Under the pieces are notes generated by a model, which ran no database searches, was not told the DNA's origin, and saw nothing but the letters and a program-made list of their open reading frames with translations. DNA of 64,000 nt, from the NCBI RefSeq assembly GCF_031199965.1, contig NZ_CP133605.1, positions 2,512,501-2,576,500 of the forward strand, in the 5' to 3' direction. The position numbers were made by a program, and so were the translations under genes. Below are positions 9,326 through 20,071 of the stretch, in pieces (position 1 is the stretch's first letter; every line of letters starts with the position of its first letter). This stretch comes from Paenibacillus sp. D2_2 (GTDB lineage: Bacteria > Bacillota > Bacilli > Paenibacillales > Paenibacillaceae).

Positions 9326-11041
9326 GTGCTGAGGAAATTTTTTTCCTATTATAAACCATATAAAGCTTTGTTCCTAGTTGACTTCTGCTGTGCCGTTGTT
9401 GCAGGGTTACTCGAATTGTTCTTCCCGATTGTCGTGAACCAGTTCGTTGATAATCTGCTGCCGAGCGGAAATTGGATGCTGATCTTCTGGGCATGTCTCG
9501 GATTGTTCGCCGTATATGCGTTGAATAGTCTGTTGCAATATATTGTCACCTATTGGGGGCACCGACTGGGCATCAATATCGAGTCGGATATGCGCGGTAA
9601 GTTGTTCAACCATGTGCAGAAGCTATCCTTCCGCTTCTTCGACAATAACAAGACTGGACATTTCATGGCCCGGATGACCAGCAATCTGATGGAGATCGGT
9701 GAGATGGCTCATCACGGACCGGAGGACTTATTCATCGCGGCAATGACGCTGATCGGCGCATTTGCACTGATGTTGACGATCAACTGGAAGCTGGCGCTGC
9801 TTGCCGTCGTCATCATTCCGGGACTGGTCTATCTGGCCCTCTATTTCAACCGGAAGATGATTCATGCGTTCCAGCGCATGTTCCGAGACATTGGCGAGTT
9901 TAACGCCCGGGTGGAGGACAGCATTGGCGGGATTCGCGTCGTACAGGCATTTACTAATGAGAAGTTTGAAGCCGAGCGTTTTGCTGAAAATAATGAGCAG
10001 TACCGACAGACGAAGTTTTTCTCTTATAAGATTCAGGCCCAGAACCTCTCCATTAGCTACTTCCTGATGAGGATCGTCATTTTATTCGTCCTCGTTTGTG
10101 GTACCTGGTTTGTCATTAAAGGGGAAATGACGAGTGGTGAATTCGTCGGATTCCTGCTGTTATCCAATGTCTTCCTCGGACCGATCAACAAGATTAATGC
10201 CGTTATCGAGAGCTATCCGAAGGGGATGGCTGGCTTCAAGAGCTACATAGAACTGCTTGAGACCGAGCCGGATATTGCCGATAGCCCGGATGCGATTGAG
10301 GTTGACCAATTGCGCGGCGACATTGAGTATCATCAAGTTACGTTTGGCTATGAGAATGAAGCCAAGGTGCTGGAAAATGTCGATCTAAGGATCAGAGCGG
10401 GGGAGACGATTGCATTTGTCGGTCCGTCCGGTGCCGGTAAGACGACGTTATGCAGCCTGCTGCCACGCTTCTATGAAGTGGAATCAGGTATGATTACAGT
10501 TGACGGCATCGACATTACTCGGATGAAGTTAGCTTCTCTACGAAAGCAGATCGGGATTGTTCAGCAGGACGTCTTCCTATTCTCAGGCACAATCCGCGAA
10601 AATATAGCCTATGGCGATCTAACCGCGGCGGATGCGGATATTTGGGAAGCTGTCAAGCGAGCCCGGCTGGATGAATTCATCGCCTCATTGCCTGATGGCT
10701 TGGAGACCGTGATCGGGGAGCGTGGCGTGAAGCTGTCCGGCGGACAGAAGCAGCGGCTCGCGATTGCCCGTATGTTCCTGAAAAATCCACCGATCCTTAT
10801 CCTGGATGAAGCGACATCAGCTCTGGATACGGAGACCGAGAAAGCGATCCAGCAGTCCCTCAGTGAGCTGTCGGATGGCCGAACAACACTGGTGATCGCA
10901 CACCGCCTGGCTACAATCAAGAATGCGGACCGGATTATTGTAGTTACGGAGCAGGGTATCGTCGAGCAGGGCAGACATAAGGACCTGGTCACAGCCGGTG
11001 GAGTGTACAGCAAGCTGCATGAGGCTCAATTTGGGTCATAA
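9326..11041 (+). CDS. ABC transporter with fused transmembrane and ATPase domains (exporter fold)
   Basis: 571 aa with an intact frame; GTG start after AGGAAGGGAG. It has an N-terminal six-helix ABC_membrane domain (residues about 15-300) and a C-terminal ATPase with Walker A GPSGAGKTT near residue 366, signature LSGGQKQR near 470, Walker B ILILDEATS near 490 and an H-loop (IAHRL). Such half-transporters normally homodimerise and export drugs, peptides or lipids. Inside this Fur-controlled island it could export a siderophore or act in siderophore import, as the exporter-fold proteins IrtAB and YbtPQ do. Those roles are inference from position; the sequence alone only supports type IV ABC exporter fold. 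Confidence 0.85.
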   Translation: MLRKFFSYYKPYKALFLVDFCCAVVAGLLELFFPIVVNQFVDNLLPSGNWMLIFWACLGLFAVYALNSLLQYIVTYWGHRLGINIESDMRGKLFNHVQKLSFRFFDNNKTGHFMARMTSNLMEIGEMAHHGPEDLFIAAMTLIGAFALMLTINWKLALLAVVIIPGLVYLALYFNRKMIHAFQRMFRDIGEFNARVEDSIGGIRVVQAFTNEKFEAERFAENNEQYRQTKFFSYKIQAQNLSISYFLMRIVILFVLVCGTWFVIKGEMTSGEFVGFLLLSNVFLGPINKINAVIESYPKGMAGFKSYIELLETEPDIADSPDAIEVDQLRGDIEYHQVTFGYENEAKVLENVDLRIRAGETIAFVGPSGAGKTTLCSLLPRFYEVESGMITVDGIDITRMKLASLRKQIGIVQQDVFLFSGTIRENIAYGDLTAADADIWEAVKRARLDEFIASLPDGLETVIGERGVKLSGGQKQRLAIARMFLKNPPILILDEATSALDTETEKAIQQSLSELSDGRTTLVIAHRLATIKNADRIIVVTEQGIVEQGRHKDLVTAGGVYSKLHEAQFGS

Positions 11042-11097
11042 GGGATTATGAAAAGGTAGTTATAATAAAAATATAAACTAGAAAAAGGGGAAACTTC

Positions 11098-12095
11098 ATG
11101 GTTTATCGAACTAGGCATTATTTATGGCAGTCCTGTATCGTTATTTTACTCGTTGTCGTACTATCCGCTTGTGGCAAATCGGCTGCTCCGGGGAATGCGC
11201 AGGAACAGGAGGTTGGTACAGAAAAGAGTCCGCGGCTGCAAAGGCAGAGACAAGAGTATATACAGACGCGCTTGGCCGGGAAGTTACCATTCCATTACAT
11301 CCTGAACGGGTACTGACAACTCAATATTTGCCGGAGATGCTGGCAATCGGGATGAAGCCGGCAGGTGCGGCTACGCATTTGCTAACAGGCTTTGCGTCCA
11401 TTAAGGACCAGATCGGTGGTATCGAAGATATCGGTGCCGCAAATGCGTTGGATCTTGAGAAGGCATTGGCACTTGAGCCTGATCTGATTATTGCTAATGA
11501 ATACAATAAGGATCAACTGGATCAGCTTAATAAGATCGCCCCTACTGTTGTGGTTCAATGGGAAGGTCAGGATGCCTTCGAGCATTTCAAAGCGGTTGCT
11601 GATGTACTGGGCCAATCAGATAAAGCGGACAAGTGGATTCAGAACTTCGATAAAAAAGCAGAAGATGTGCGAGCTAAGCTTGCGGCTTATGTAGACGATA
11701 AAGAAACTTTTGGTGTCGTTGTGATCGGTGGATATGAGAAGGGGCAATTGAGAGTCTATGGAAGTGGTAACGTCGGATACACCTTATTCGACGCCCTGAA
11801 ATTTCCGATGACAGATGCTGTCAAGCAGGAATGGGAGAAAGGAAATCACGAGGCCGGGATTAGCATTTCTCTGGAGAAGCTGCCGGAATATGCTTCTGCA
11901 GATCGTCTGTTCGTCGTTAAGTTTGACAATGATCCTGATTTTGTGACTGAAGTGGACAACAGTTCGCTGTGGAAGAACCTTCCGGCCGTCAAGAACGGTA
12001 ATGTGTATGTGGTGGACGATGGCCTCTGGTTTTCTTACGATGTGATGTCTCTGAAGGCCCAACTGGACGACGCCGTGCGTTTGCTCAGCAAATAA
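11098..12095 (+). CDS. Iron-siderophore ABC transporter substrate-binding lipoprotein 4 (one frame break)
   Basis: ATG 11098 follows AAAGGGGAAA. Signal peptide with lipobox LSAC (residues about 22-25). The mature class III binding domain begins TRVYTDALGREVTIPLHPERV and ends AQLDDAVRLLSK. One break at the AAAA run near 11222-11225; adding an A restores ESAAAKAETRVYTDA and about 332 aa. It follows the ABC exporter gene by 57 bp with no Fur box of its own visible, so it is probably co-transcribed with it. It is the fourth binding protein of the island; the ligand is unknown. Confidence 0.85.
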
Positions 12096-12166
12096 TCTGG
12101 AGTAATACGATAGCTTTGGATGCATGCCTAAGTAAGCAGGAAAAGTTTATATGTAGATATCTTGAG

Positions 12167-12197
12167 AGAGCAAATGATTTGATCATTTGCTCTTTTT
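12167..12197 (+). terminator. Rho-independent terminator after the siderophore island
   Basis: A perfect 12-bp stem (AGAGCAAATGAT / ATCATTTGCTCT), loop TTG, followed by TTTT. It ends the unit containing binding protein 4. Confidence 0.88.
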
Positions 12198-12283
12198 GTA
12201 CGCCCCAAAAGATAAAACACTGAATAGAAATCTAGAAATCTATTGATAATCCGCCAGTGATTCGTATACGTTGGGTGATTGAA

Positions 12284-12331
12284 GAAAGACCAGGTCAGAG
12301 CGTATTTCCAGGCTCCTGAGCCTGGTCTTTC
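12284..12331 (+). other. Overlapping alternative hairpins in the leader of the amino-acid ABC operon
   Basis: GAAAGACCAGG (12284-12294) is complementary to CCTGGTCTTTC (12321-12331). The 3' arm also overlaps a second stem, CCAGGCTC / GAGCCTGG (12308-12325). The two structures cannot form together, as in attenuators. No conserved T-box, S-box or other known riboswitch core was recognised, so the function is open. The rest of 12198-12632 holds a promoter and nothing coding. Confidence 0.4.
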
Positions 12332-12509
12332 AGTAGGTTTTGTACTGGGAGTATCACACAAATTTGTGAAATGGTGAATGAAGAGAGCCACTTATTAGCG
12401 TTATAAAAAACTTTGATCACAAGCGGTTTTACATATGGAAAAATAGTTGAAAACAGTGTAAAGATGCGGCTTTTCATGCTTAGGTACATAGTGATTCCTT
12501 CCCGACTGG

Positions 12510-12539
12510 TTGAAATTGTATTTTCAGAATCGATATATT
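12510..12539 (+). promoter_or_regulatory. Likely sigma-A promoter of the amino-acid ABC operon
   Basis: TTGAAA (12510-12515) and TATATT (12534-12539) with an 18-bp spacer, about 95 bp upstream of the ATG at 12633. It lies after the hairpin pair at 12284-12331, so transcripts from here would not contain those hairpins. Confidence 0.5.
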
Positions 12540-12632
12540 TTTTGATAGAATAATTTGATGATAGGAAACCTGCCATGAGGAAACAATGAAGAGAGAGACA
12601 TACTCGGGCGTTGACTGAAAAGGGGAGAACAT

Positions 12633-14081
12633 ATGAAATCTAAGAAGCTCGCATTGTTTACAATATCACTGCTGATCTTCATGCTGACCGGTTTGACTGG
12701 CTTGGTAGGTAATGCAGCGGCGGAGCCAAAATCTAGCAAAACTTATGTGATTGGTACAGATATTACGTTTGCTCCGTTTGAATTCCAAGATGTGAACGGT
12801 AAGTTCGTCGGGATCGACATGGATCTGCTGGAGGCCATTGCCCAGGATCAGAATTTCAGTTATGAAGTGAAGCCACTTGGCTTCAATGCGGCCGTTCAAG
12901 CACTAGAAGCGAAACAAGTAGACGGTGTAATCGCCGGGATGAGTATTACTGATGAGCGGAAGCAGAAATTCGAACTGTCAGAGCCTTATTTTGAATCCGG
13001 TGTGGTTATGGCTGTTAGCAAAAATAATGACGATATCAAAAGCTACGAAGATTTAAAAGGGAAGAAGATTGCTGTCAAGACAGGTACTGAGGGCTACCGA
13101 TTTGCTGAATCGATTGCCACCAAATATAGTTTCACGATCGTGCCCTTCGACGAATCTGCCCAAATGTATGAGGATGTAAAGACGGGAAATTCAGTCGCTT
13201 GTTTTGACGATTATCCCGTACTGGCATATGGAGTCAATCAGAATAATGGGTTGAAAATCGTAACGAAAAAAGAAGCAGGCGGCTCCTATGGCTTCGCAGT
13301 GAATAAGGGAATGAATCAGGAGCTTATGGCTAAATTTAATGCCGGCCTGGCGAATCTCCAGGCAAGCGACCAATACGACCAGATTCTAGAGAAGTATCTT
13401 GGGGATAGTGCATCCCAAACGGTTGTGAAAAGCCGCGGGGGATTGATTCTCGAATCGCTGCCTGCGCTGTTCAAGGGTCTTGGGAAGACATTGCTGTATA
13501 CGATCGTGTCCTTGTTCGTTGCCCTGATCTTCGGGCTGATCTTCGGATTTATGAAGGTGGGCCAGAACCGATTTCTACGCGGTGTTGCTACCGTATTCGT
13601 TGACGTTTTCCGGGGTATTCCGCTGATCGTCCTTGCTTTCTTTATTTACTTCGGGATTCCGCAGGCGTTCGGGTTCACGATGCCACTATTCCTGGCGGCC
13701 ATTCTGACGCTTAGTTTGAATACGGGAGCTTATGTGACGGAAATTATTCGTGGTGGCATTCAGTCGATCGACCGCGGACAAATGGAAGCGGCCCGGTCAC
13801 TTGGTCTGCCATATCGCAAGTCGATGATGAAGATTATTATTCCACAGGCGATTCGTATCATGATCCCGTCATTAATCAATCAGATGGTTATTACGCTGAA
13901 GGATACGTCGATTCTGTCGGCGATCGGTCTCGTAGAGCTAACACAATCCGGCAAGATCATTATCGCCAGGACATTTGCTTCCTTTGATATTTGGCTTGTC
14001 GTAGCTATTATGTATTTGGTCGTTATTACCGTTCTGACGAAATTGTCTGGTTATCTGGAAAGGAGGGCGCGCCGTGGGTAA
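12633..14081 (+). CDS. Polar amino-acid ABC transporter: fused substrate-binding protein and permease
   Basis: 482 aa, ATG after AAAAGGGGAG. A signal peptide (residues 1-30, ending NAAAEP) is followed by a class II/GlnH-type binding domain (about 38-262; [30 protein letters not shown]). A HisM/GlnP-type permease follows (about 285-478) with the EAA loop [17 protein letters not shown]. This single-chain design is like lactococcal GlnPH, tethering the receptor to the channel. The ATPase gene follows with an 8-bp overlap. The substrate is a polar amino acid, probably glutamine, glutamate or a related one; the exact ligand is not readable here. Confidence 0.92.
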   Translation: MKSKKLALFTISLLIFMLTGLTGLVGNAAAEPKSSKTYVIGTDITFAPFEFQDVNGKFVGIDMDLLEAIAQDQNFSYEVKPLGFNAAVQALEAKQVDGVIAGMSITDERKQKFELSEPYFESGVVMAVSKNNDDIKSYEDLKGKKIAVKTGTEGYRFAESIATKYSFTIVPFDESAQMYEDVKTGNSVACFDDYPVLAYGVNQNNGLKIVTKKEAGGSYGFAVNKGMNQELMAKFNAGLANLQASDQYDQILEKYLGDSASQTVVKSRGGLILESLPALFKGLGKTLLYTIVSLFVALIFGLIFGFMKVGQNRFLRGVATVFVDVFRGIPLIVLAFFIYFGIPQAFGFTMPLFLAAILTLSLNTGAYVTEIIRGGIQSIDRGQMEAARSLGLPYRKSMMKIIIPQAIRIMIPSLINQMVITLKDTSILSAIGLVELTQSGKIIIARTFASFDIWLVVAIMYLVVITVLTKLSGYLERRARRG

Positions 14082-14802
14082 GATTCGCGTTGATGGATTG
14101 AAGAAGAGCTATGGTACCAATCAGGTGCTGAAAGGAATCGATATGAAGGTTCAAGAAGGTGAGGTTGTGTGCTTGATCGGACCTTCTGGTTCGGGGAAGA
14201 GTACCTTTCTTCGTTGCTTAAATCGATTGGAGGAAATTACGGCAGGTCAGGTTATCGTTGATGATCTGGATATCGAGGATCCGAAGACGGATATCAATAA
14301 AGTCCGCGAAAATATCGGCATGGTGTTTCAACACTTTAACTTGTTTCCACATTTCAGTGTGCTGAAGAACATCATGTTTGCTCCAATGGAATTAGGCAAA
14401 CTGGATGCAGGGCAGGCTCGTGACACTGCGCTACGCTTGTTGGAAAGAGTCGGGTTGGCGGATAAAGCCGATGTCTTCCCGAGCCAGCTGTCGGGTGGCC
14501 AGAAGCAGCGCGTAGCGATCGCTCGGGCTCTGGCGATGAATCCGGATATTATGCTGTTTGATGAGCCTACTTCGGCGCTTGACCCTGAGATGGTCGGAGA
14601 AGTGCTTGGTGTTATGAAGGATTTGGCCCGCGAAGGAATGACAATGGTTATTGTGACGCATGAGATGGGCTTTGCCCGCGAAGTGGCCGATCGGGTTGTG
14701 TTCATGGACGGCGGCTATATTGTAGAAGAAGGATCGCCGGAGGAAGTATTCGGCAATCCGAAGAACGAGCGTACGATCAGTTTCCTGGAAAAGGTACTGT
14801 AG
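14074..14802 (+). CDS. Polar amino-acid ABC transporter ATP-binding protein (GlnQ type)
   Basis: 242 aa; GTG start at 14074 overlapping the permease end, preceded by AAAGGAGGG. It has Walker [11 protein letters not shown]-loop [11 protein letters not shown], signature LSGGQKQRV, Walker [15 protein letters not shown] and the H-loop TH. The length and the HFNLFPH segment are typical of the GlnQ/HisP family. It energises the fused receptor/permease encoded just upstream; the two genes form a complete two-gene importer closed by a terminator. Confidence 0.93.
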   Translation: MGKIRVDGLKKSYGTNQVLKGIDMKVQEGEVVCLIGPSGSGKSTFLRCLNRLEEITAGQVIVDDLDIEDPKTDINKVRENIGMVFQHFNLFPHFSVLKNIMFAPMELGKLDAGQARDTALRLLERVGLADKADVFPSQLSGGQKQRVAIARALAMNPDIMLFDEPTSALDPEMVGEVLGVMKDLAREGMTMVIVTHEMGFAREVADRVVFMDGGYIVEEGSPEEVFGNPKNERTISFLEKVL

Positions 14803-14811
14803 TGCAGATGA

Positions 14812-14870
14812 ATCCCTTCTAGGTGAACAAGTGCTGTAGATAAGTACTTGTTTACTTAGAGGGGATTTTT
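14812..14870 (+). terminator. Rho-independent terminator after the amino-acid ABC operon
   Basis: CCCTTCTAGGTGAACAAGT pairs imperfectly with ACTTGTTTACTTAGAGGGG, followed by ATTTTTT. Confidence 0.8.
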
Positions 14871-14980
14871 TGATTCATGACTGGTACAGGTGCATACAAT
14901 TGATTTTGAATGAATAGCCGTAAATCCAATCATACTACAGGAAGAGTGTGGACTTGTGTCTTAAGAATAACTAAGGAAGA

Positions 14981-15924
14981 GTGATTAGATTGAAATGGAC
15001 GTCGATATCATATCTGCTTCTCCTGCTGATGCAGAGCCCTGATAGCGTTCCGGAGTCTGACGAGTTAACAGTTACTCACGAAGGGAAACCGATCTCTAAT
15101 CTGACTAGAGAGGCTCATCGTCTGCCGGTGTTCCCTCTGGTTGATATGAGTAGATATGAGCGCTGGGTTGATGAGTTAGACCGGATTACTTATAAGAAAG
15201 CGATTAATGCGCGTATTAATAGCTCGGGACAAATCGATCCAGGGCAGAATGGCTATAAGCTTAACAGACGTGAATTTTTGAAGGCTTATTATGGATATTT
15301 ATATAATACCGGTGCTTCTTCCATCGAGGTTCCAACATATCCTGTCTATCCACGAGTAGATACGGAGCTACTAGCTTCGCTACGTTCTAAGCAGATTAGT
15401 AATTATGTGACTTACTATAACTCCAGTAATGCAGATCGTTCTCATAATATTGTCTTAGCGGCCAGAGCGATTGATGGTACGGTAGTCTTTCCTGGAGAGA
15501 CCTTCTCTTTCAATCAGGTCGTTGGAATGCGTACGACAGGCAAGGGGTACAAACGAGCGGGAGTCATTGTAAGAGGGGAAATGACGGAGGGAATAGGTGG
15601 CGGATCTGTCAGGTATCCTCGACATTATTTAACGCAGTCGACAGAGCGGGGTTGAAGGTTGTTCAACGCTATTCCCACAGTCGTCATGTGTCATATGTAC
15701 CTTCGGGCAGAGATGCGACCGTAAGCTGGGGAGGCCCAGACTTTGTGTTCGATAATGAATACAACCAACCGATTCTGATCCGTGCATTCGCCGGTGGTGG
15801 TAATATGGTCGTGAATATTTTCTCATCCAATGTCATTGAATATTCCCTAGAAAGATTCCTAGTATGTCCCATCAGCTTCCTGAAGAGATCAAAAATACTC
15901 ACTCAGAATCTGGACCTAGCGTGA
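14981..15924 (+). CDS. VanW family protein (one frame break)
   Basis: About 314 aa when repaired. It has a hydrophobic N-terminal segment (residues 4-14), an unassigned middle region, then the VanW domain from about residue 150: FPGETFSFNQVVGMRTTGKG, GIGGG, HSRHVSYVPSGRDATV and PILIRAFAGGG. The break is near 15612; one base restores GSVQVSSTLFNAVDRAG, the normal core of the domain. The start is uncertain: GTG 14981 lies only 4 bp from AAGGA, while TTG 14990 has better spacing. VanW proteins are extracytoplasmic and linked to cell-wall functions, but their biochemistry is unsettled. It stands alone between terminators. Confidence 0.8.
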
Positions 15925-16089
15925 TGAAAAACAACTCGATATAGATAATAAATCTTAGATAAAATACATTCTATACATAGTCAAATTATGCTAATATTCT
16001 TTGAGGGACGTTATTGTATCATTGCTGACACGAATCTACATAATCAGTAGTGGTTTTGTAACGCTGACATTCATAAGGGGGGATTCATC

Positions 16090-18063
16090 ATGTTTAAAAA
16101 GTTACAAAGCAAGCTTATACTTATTTTTGCTCTATTGCTCATTATAGCTATGGTTACCTCACAATTGATAACCGGAGCTATAATGAGCAGCAGCTTCAAG
16201 AAAGAATTAGATACAATTGGGGCTGCTGAAGCAGAAGCGTTAACACAGATTACGGACTTACGTATTGATAATTTTGCCAAGGACATTTTGCAATTTAGCG
16301 AGCAGGATGAGATCGATAGCATTCTGATGAACGGCTCGTTAACTTCGTCCATGACGAAACAAATGAAGACATATACGAAGAATAATCCAGAAGTATCTGC
16401 TATTTATATGGCGGACTCGAAGAAGAAAATGTACGATCCAGAAGATAATGTATACGAGTCAACATATGATCCACTGACTAGGCCGTGGTACAAGCTGGCC
16501 AACGACAATAAGGATCAGGTGCAGATTAGTGAGCCATATATGGATCTTATAACCAAGAAAATGAAAGTTGCGATCTCAAAAGCGATTGTAGAGAATGATA
16601 AGGTGACAGGCGTCATCTCACTTGATTTAGATCTTGGACAAATTACGGAACAAATCAATGAGACTAATGTTGGATATAATGGCTATGGATTCATCCTAGA
16701 TCAGGTTGGGGATCCGGTGGTACTACCAGATACAGATGGCAAAAATCAAATGGACAAGCCATATGTCGCAGAAATGTACAAAAAAAATGAAGGGAAGCTC
16801 CAGTACACAGATAATGACACGAAGAAGATTACATATTATAAAACTTCAGCACTGACTGGCTGGAAGATCGGTGCTGTATATAAAGAGAAGGATCTGTTAA
16901 GTCTCGTAAGTGGTATCGAGCAAATAGAATTGATCATTACGATCTGCGCCATCATCGTGGCTAGTATTATCGTTTATTTTGCTGCCAGATACATTACGAA
17001 GCCGGTTACTCAATTAACGAACCAAGTACAGTTAATGGCCAAAGGTGACTTGACAGTTCAAGGAAAGGCCAGATCCAAGGACGAGATCGGGCAATTAACC
17101 AGTCATTTTAATCAAATGGCTCAAAATATGCGAGAAGTCATATCCAAGGTTGTTGAATCCTCGGAGAAGGTATCGGATTCGGCTGTAAATCTGAGCGCGG
17201 TATCTGAGGAGACGAAAGCGACAAGTGAAGAGATTGCTCATGCAATGACGGATGTCGCCAAGGGTTCGATGGAAGGTGCGACCAATATAGAGAATATGCA
17301 ACGTGTCACTCTTGACCTGGATTCGCAATTCAAGTTAATTCAAGAGACGATGGATGAAATGCAGTTCAATTCCAATAAGACGCAGGAGGCGAGCGTTGAC
17401 GGCAGAGAGAAACTCGTCGTTCTTCAGACGCGTTCCGATGAATCCTTCACTGAAATACAAGCGATCGAGCAAGTGTTAAGTATTTTGGTCGAGAAAATAA
17501 CGAATATCAGAGAGGTTGCAGCTACGATGAATGGCATTTCCGGGCAGACGAATCTGTTGGCTCTGAATGCCTCTATCGAGGCTGCAAGAGCTGGAGAAGC
17601 TGGCAAAGGATTCTCAGTTGTGGCTTCAGAGATTCGCAAGCTTGCAGAGAAATCAGCTGAACATGCCGATCAAATTAGTGATACTATCGTTGGTATTGTT
17701 GAAGAGGCAGAGAATGCAACTGCTGCGATGAGCAAGACGAAGGAAATTACTCTAGAGCAGAATGCTGCGGTTAAAGATACAGAGACTGCTTTTAAGACGA
17801 TTCAAGATTTAATGTACCAAGTAATCCATTCTATTGATAACATGTCTGATGAAATGAAGAAAACCGTGACATTAAAGGATGACGTAGTACATTCGATTGA
17901 GAGTCTGTCGGCTATTTCAGAGGAATCAGCTGCCGCTGCTGAGGAAGTCAGCGCGTCGACACAGGATCAATTGCAAGCCATCGATACTGTTTCCAAATCT
18001 GCAGATGAATTAAGTCAATCCAGTACCGAATTAGAGCAATTGGTCAAGAAATTTACAATTTAG
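16090..18063 (+). CDS. Methyl-accepting chemotaxis protein with dCache sensor
   Basis: 657 aa, start ATG after AAGGGGGGA. Order: short cytoplasmic N-terminus, membrane helix (about 10-31), extracellular dCache-like sensor (about 35-275; [38 protein letters not shown]), second membrane helix (about 277-300), HAMP (about 300-352), then the methyl-accepting signalling domain with the hairpin tip near [21 protein letters not shown]. This domain contacts CheA/CheW. dCache sensors in Firmicute receptors often bind amino acids or organic acids, but the ligand is not evident. It is monocistronic, ended by a strong bidirectional terminator. Confidence 0.95.
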   Translation: MFKKLQSKLILIFALLLIIAMVTSQLITGAIMSSSFKKELDTIGAAEAEALTQITDLRIDNFAKDILQFSEQDEIDSILMNGSLTSSMTKQMKTYTKNNPEVSAIYMADSKKKMYDPEDNVYESTYDPLTRPWYKLANDNKDQVQISEPYMDLITKKMKVAISKAIVENDKVTGVISLDLDLGQITEQINETNVGYNGYGFILDQVGDPVVLPDTDGKNQMDKPYVAEMYKKNEGKLQYTDNDTKKITYYKTSALTGWKIGAVYKEKDLLSLVSGIEQIELIITICAIIVASIIVYFAARYITKPVTQLTNQVQLMAKGDLTVQGKARSKDEIGQLTSHFNQMAQNMREVISKVVESSEKVSDSAVNLSAVSEETKATSEEIAHAMTDVAKGSMEGATNIENMQRVTLDLDSQFKLIQETMDEMQFNSNKTQEASVDGREKLVVLQTRSDESFTEIQAIEQVLSILVEKITNIREVAATMNGISGQTNLLALNASIEAARAGEAGKGFSVVASEIRKLAEKSAEHADQISDTIVGIVEEAENATAAMSKTKEITLEQNAAVKDTETAFKTIQDLMYQVIHSIDNMSDEMKKTVTLKDDVVHSIESLSAISEESAAAAEEVSASTQDQLQAIDTVSKSADELSQSSTELEQLVKKFTI

Positions 18064-18110
18064 AAGTTATGTTTAGTTCAGGAACATTAGAGTAGACTCA
18101 GCGAAAAGTG

Positions 18111-18147
18111 AAGCCCGCATTTGACTGTTACAGTCAAATGCGGGCTT
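18111..18147. terminator. Bidirectional terminator between chemoreceptor and CYTH-like gene
   Basis: A perfect 17-bp stem (AAGCCCGCATTTGACTG / CAGTCAAATGCGGGCTT) with a TTA loop; T-rich on the plus side and A-rich on the other. The two flanking genes converge here. Confidence 0.9.
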
Positions 18148-18162
18148 CTTCTATATAACTTC

Positions 18163-19028
18163 CTAATAACGTTCCAGCACCAAATTCGTCTTCAGCGAAT
18201 CGGCAGGTACGAGCCAGCCATTGCTATTCAACAGATTCATCAGGCTGGTGCGTTTGGAGGCTGCCGTCTGATAGTCGTCGGTCTTGAAGGAAATTTCAAC
18301 AATGTAGTCCGTTCCACTCCCGCTGGCCGAGGCAATCGGCCATACCTCAATATCTGTGTCTAGCCCTTCAAAAGTACCGCTGTATCTACTTGCCAGAATC
18401 GGGCCATGCGCATAAGCCTGCAGCAGCTTAGCCGTTCCCCAGCCTTGAGCATTTGTCTTATCAAGTTTCCCAGGGATCTTGCTTACCAGCATATTGAGCG
18501 CTTCTGATTCAGTAGGCAAAGTTAGCCCTTTGGAGGTCGATTCTTCTTTATCGTTCGAGAAGCTCAGCGTCTGTTTGCTGTAGCCCCAATCCACCTCAGC
18601 ATCGTAATTCGTGTCCGCCGCGCTGAAGCCATCCAGGTTAGCCTGATTCAAGGCGGCATTGATATCTCCGTTCACCACGGCATAGCGTTTCTTATACGTC
18701 AATTCGTACTTCTTCTTATCTTCTTTTTGCGGAAACGTACATTCCAGCCTGAATCATTCAACGACAGATCCGTTGTATCGAAATATTCCACGAGCATCCG
18801 TGCTGCAGGCTCAGTAATCTGAAAAGCATCTTTAACCTCATTCTTGAGCGTAAAATCCTGCTTCAACACCGTGTCATTGCTTAGCAGAAACTTTACTTCA
18901 TAGGATGGTACCGCGTTGCCTGCGGCCTCTACCTTAGGTTGGGATTGCCATCCAGTGGCCAACACAACTGCGCTCAATGCGGCAATGATCAACGTTCTGC
19001 CCGTCTTTGTCTTCTTCAATTTCATCAT
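18163..19028 (-). CDS. Secreted CYTH-like domain protein (one frame break)
   Basis: About 288 aa after repair. The start ATG at 19028 (or 19025) follows AAAGGAGCTG. It has an N-terminal signal peptide (MKLKKTKTGRTLI, hydrophobic stretch, cleavage after about VEAAG). The mature part shows CYTH-fold hallmarks: SYEVKFLLSND, EYFDTTDLSLNDSGWNVRFR, then KKYELTYKKRY. The break lies in the A-run at about 18725-18729; one more A gives RKKEDKKKYELTYKKRY. CYTH proteins normally act in the cytoplasm on polyphosphate-type substrates, so an exported member is unusual. No operon partner is seen. The CYTH call is from motif reading only. Confidence 0.6.
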
Positions 19029-19164
19029 TTCAGCTCCTTTGGAATGAGATATGGGAATCTATGGTTCGATATCTACTCTAAGGGTGAAGTGTCAATTTCA
19101 GATCAAATTAAGGGTGATCTACAGTCAAAAATTGCAAGATTTATTATTGGTCTACCAAGAGTGA

Positions 19165-20071
19165 CTATTGGATCGAACGGCTCCATTCATTAAGAAGCTC
19201 GATAAATTGGCCGCTCGTGGCAGACATATAGCGGTCCTGATTGGTAATGGCGTATACCTGACGTTCGGCGGGAAGACCGGGGATTGGCCAGATCCGCAGC
19301 AGGCCTTGGTCAGCCTCGGATTGGACAGCCATCCTGGATATGAATGAGATGTGCTCGCCTAGCATGACCGCCTGCTTGATCGCCTCCAGAGAATCGAGCT
19401 CCAATCTGGAGAAAGGGCTAATTCTATGCTGTTCCAGCCATTGATCCGTAATTCGTCGTGTACTGGAGGCCTTGCCATGCAGCACGAACGAAGAGGCGGC
19501 GATCAGCTCCGGCGTCCACTCCTCAGCTCCGGCGAATGGATGACTCGGGGAGCAGGCAAGAACAAGCTCGTCCATGCACAAAGCATAAGCTTTTAACGGA
19601 TTTTCATGGAAGGATCCGGTAGAGATGATACCGATATCGATCTGATGAGAATGCAGCATTTGAGTGATGGCAGGAGCTGTCTTGACAGATAGGGAGATAT
19701 GAATCCCCGGATAAGATTTGCTGAATACATCAATCAGCTTCGGTAAGATGTATGTTGCCGGAACGTAGCTTGCCCCGATCGTGAGCGTTCCCTGCCCTAG
19801 GGTATCGAATTCTTTAACGACCCGCTGTGCTTCCGCAGCTAGTGCATTGATTTTCATCGCATAGTGAAGCAGGGCATCAGCCGGCGTCTGTCAGAATGAT
19901 CCGTCCCATACGGGCATCGAATAATTTCACCCCGAAGTCGCGCTCCAGATTTTTCATATGAAAGGTGACGGTAGGCTGCTTGAGTCCAAGCAGGTCAGCA
20001 ACGGTGGTGATCTTATGGTGCTTCTCCAGCAGTTCAATAATCTCCAGCTTCAATAAATTAAGGTTCATCAT
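19165..20071 (-). CDS. LysR family transcriptional regulator (one frame break)
   Basis: About 301 aa. The winged helix-turn-helix spans residues 1-60 (KITTVADLLGLKQPTVTFHMKNLE), the LysR substrate domain the rest (GASYVPATYILPKLI onward). ATG 20071 is preferred because AAGGATGGGA lies 8 bp upstream. The frame is off by one near 19880, just after the LTDAG of the linker helix; removing one base joins LTDAG to DALLHYAMKIN. It is divergent from the ABC importer operon at 20463 and shares its intergenic region, so it most likely regulates that operon. Confidence 0.87.

Noticed and set aside
12198..12632. T-box or SAM riboswitch in front of the amino-acid transporter genes
   Set aside because: No T-box core or S-box conserved segments could be found; only the alternative hairpins at 12284-12331 are visible.
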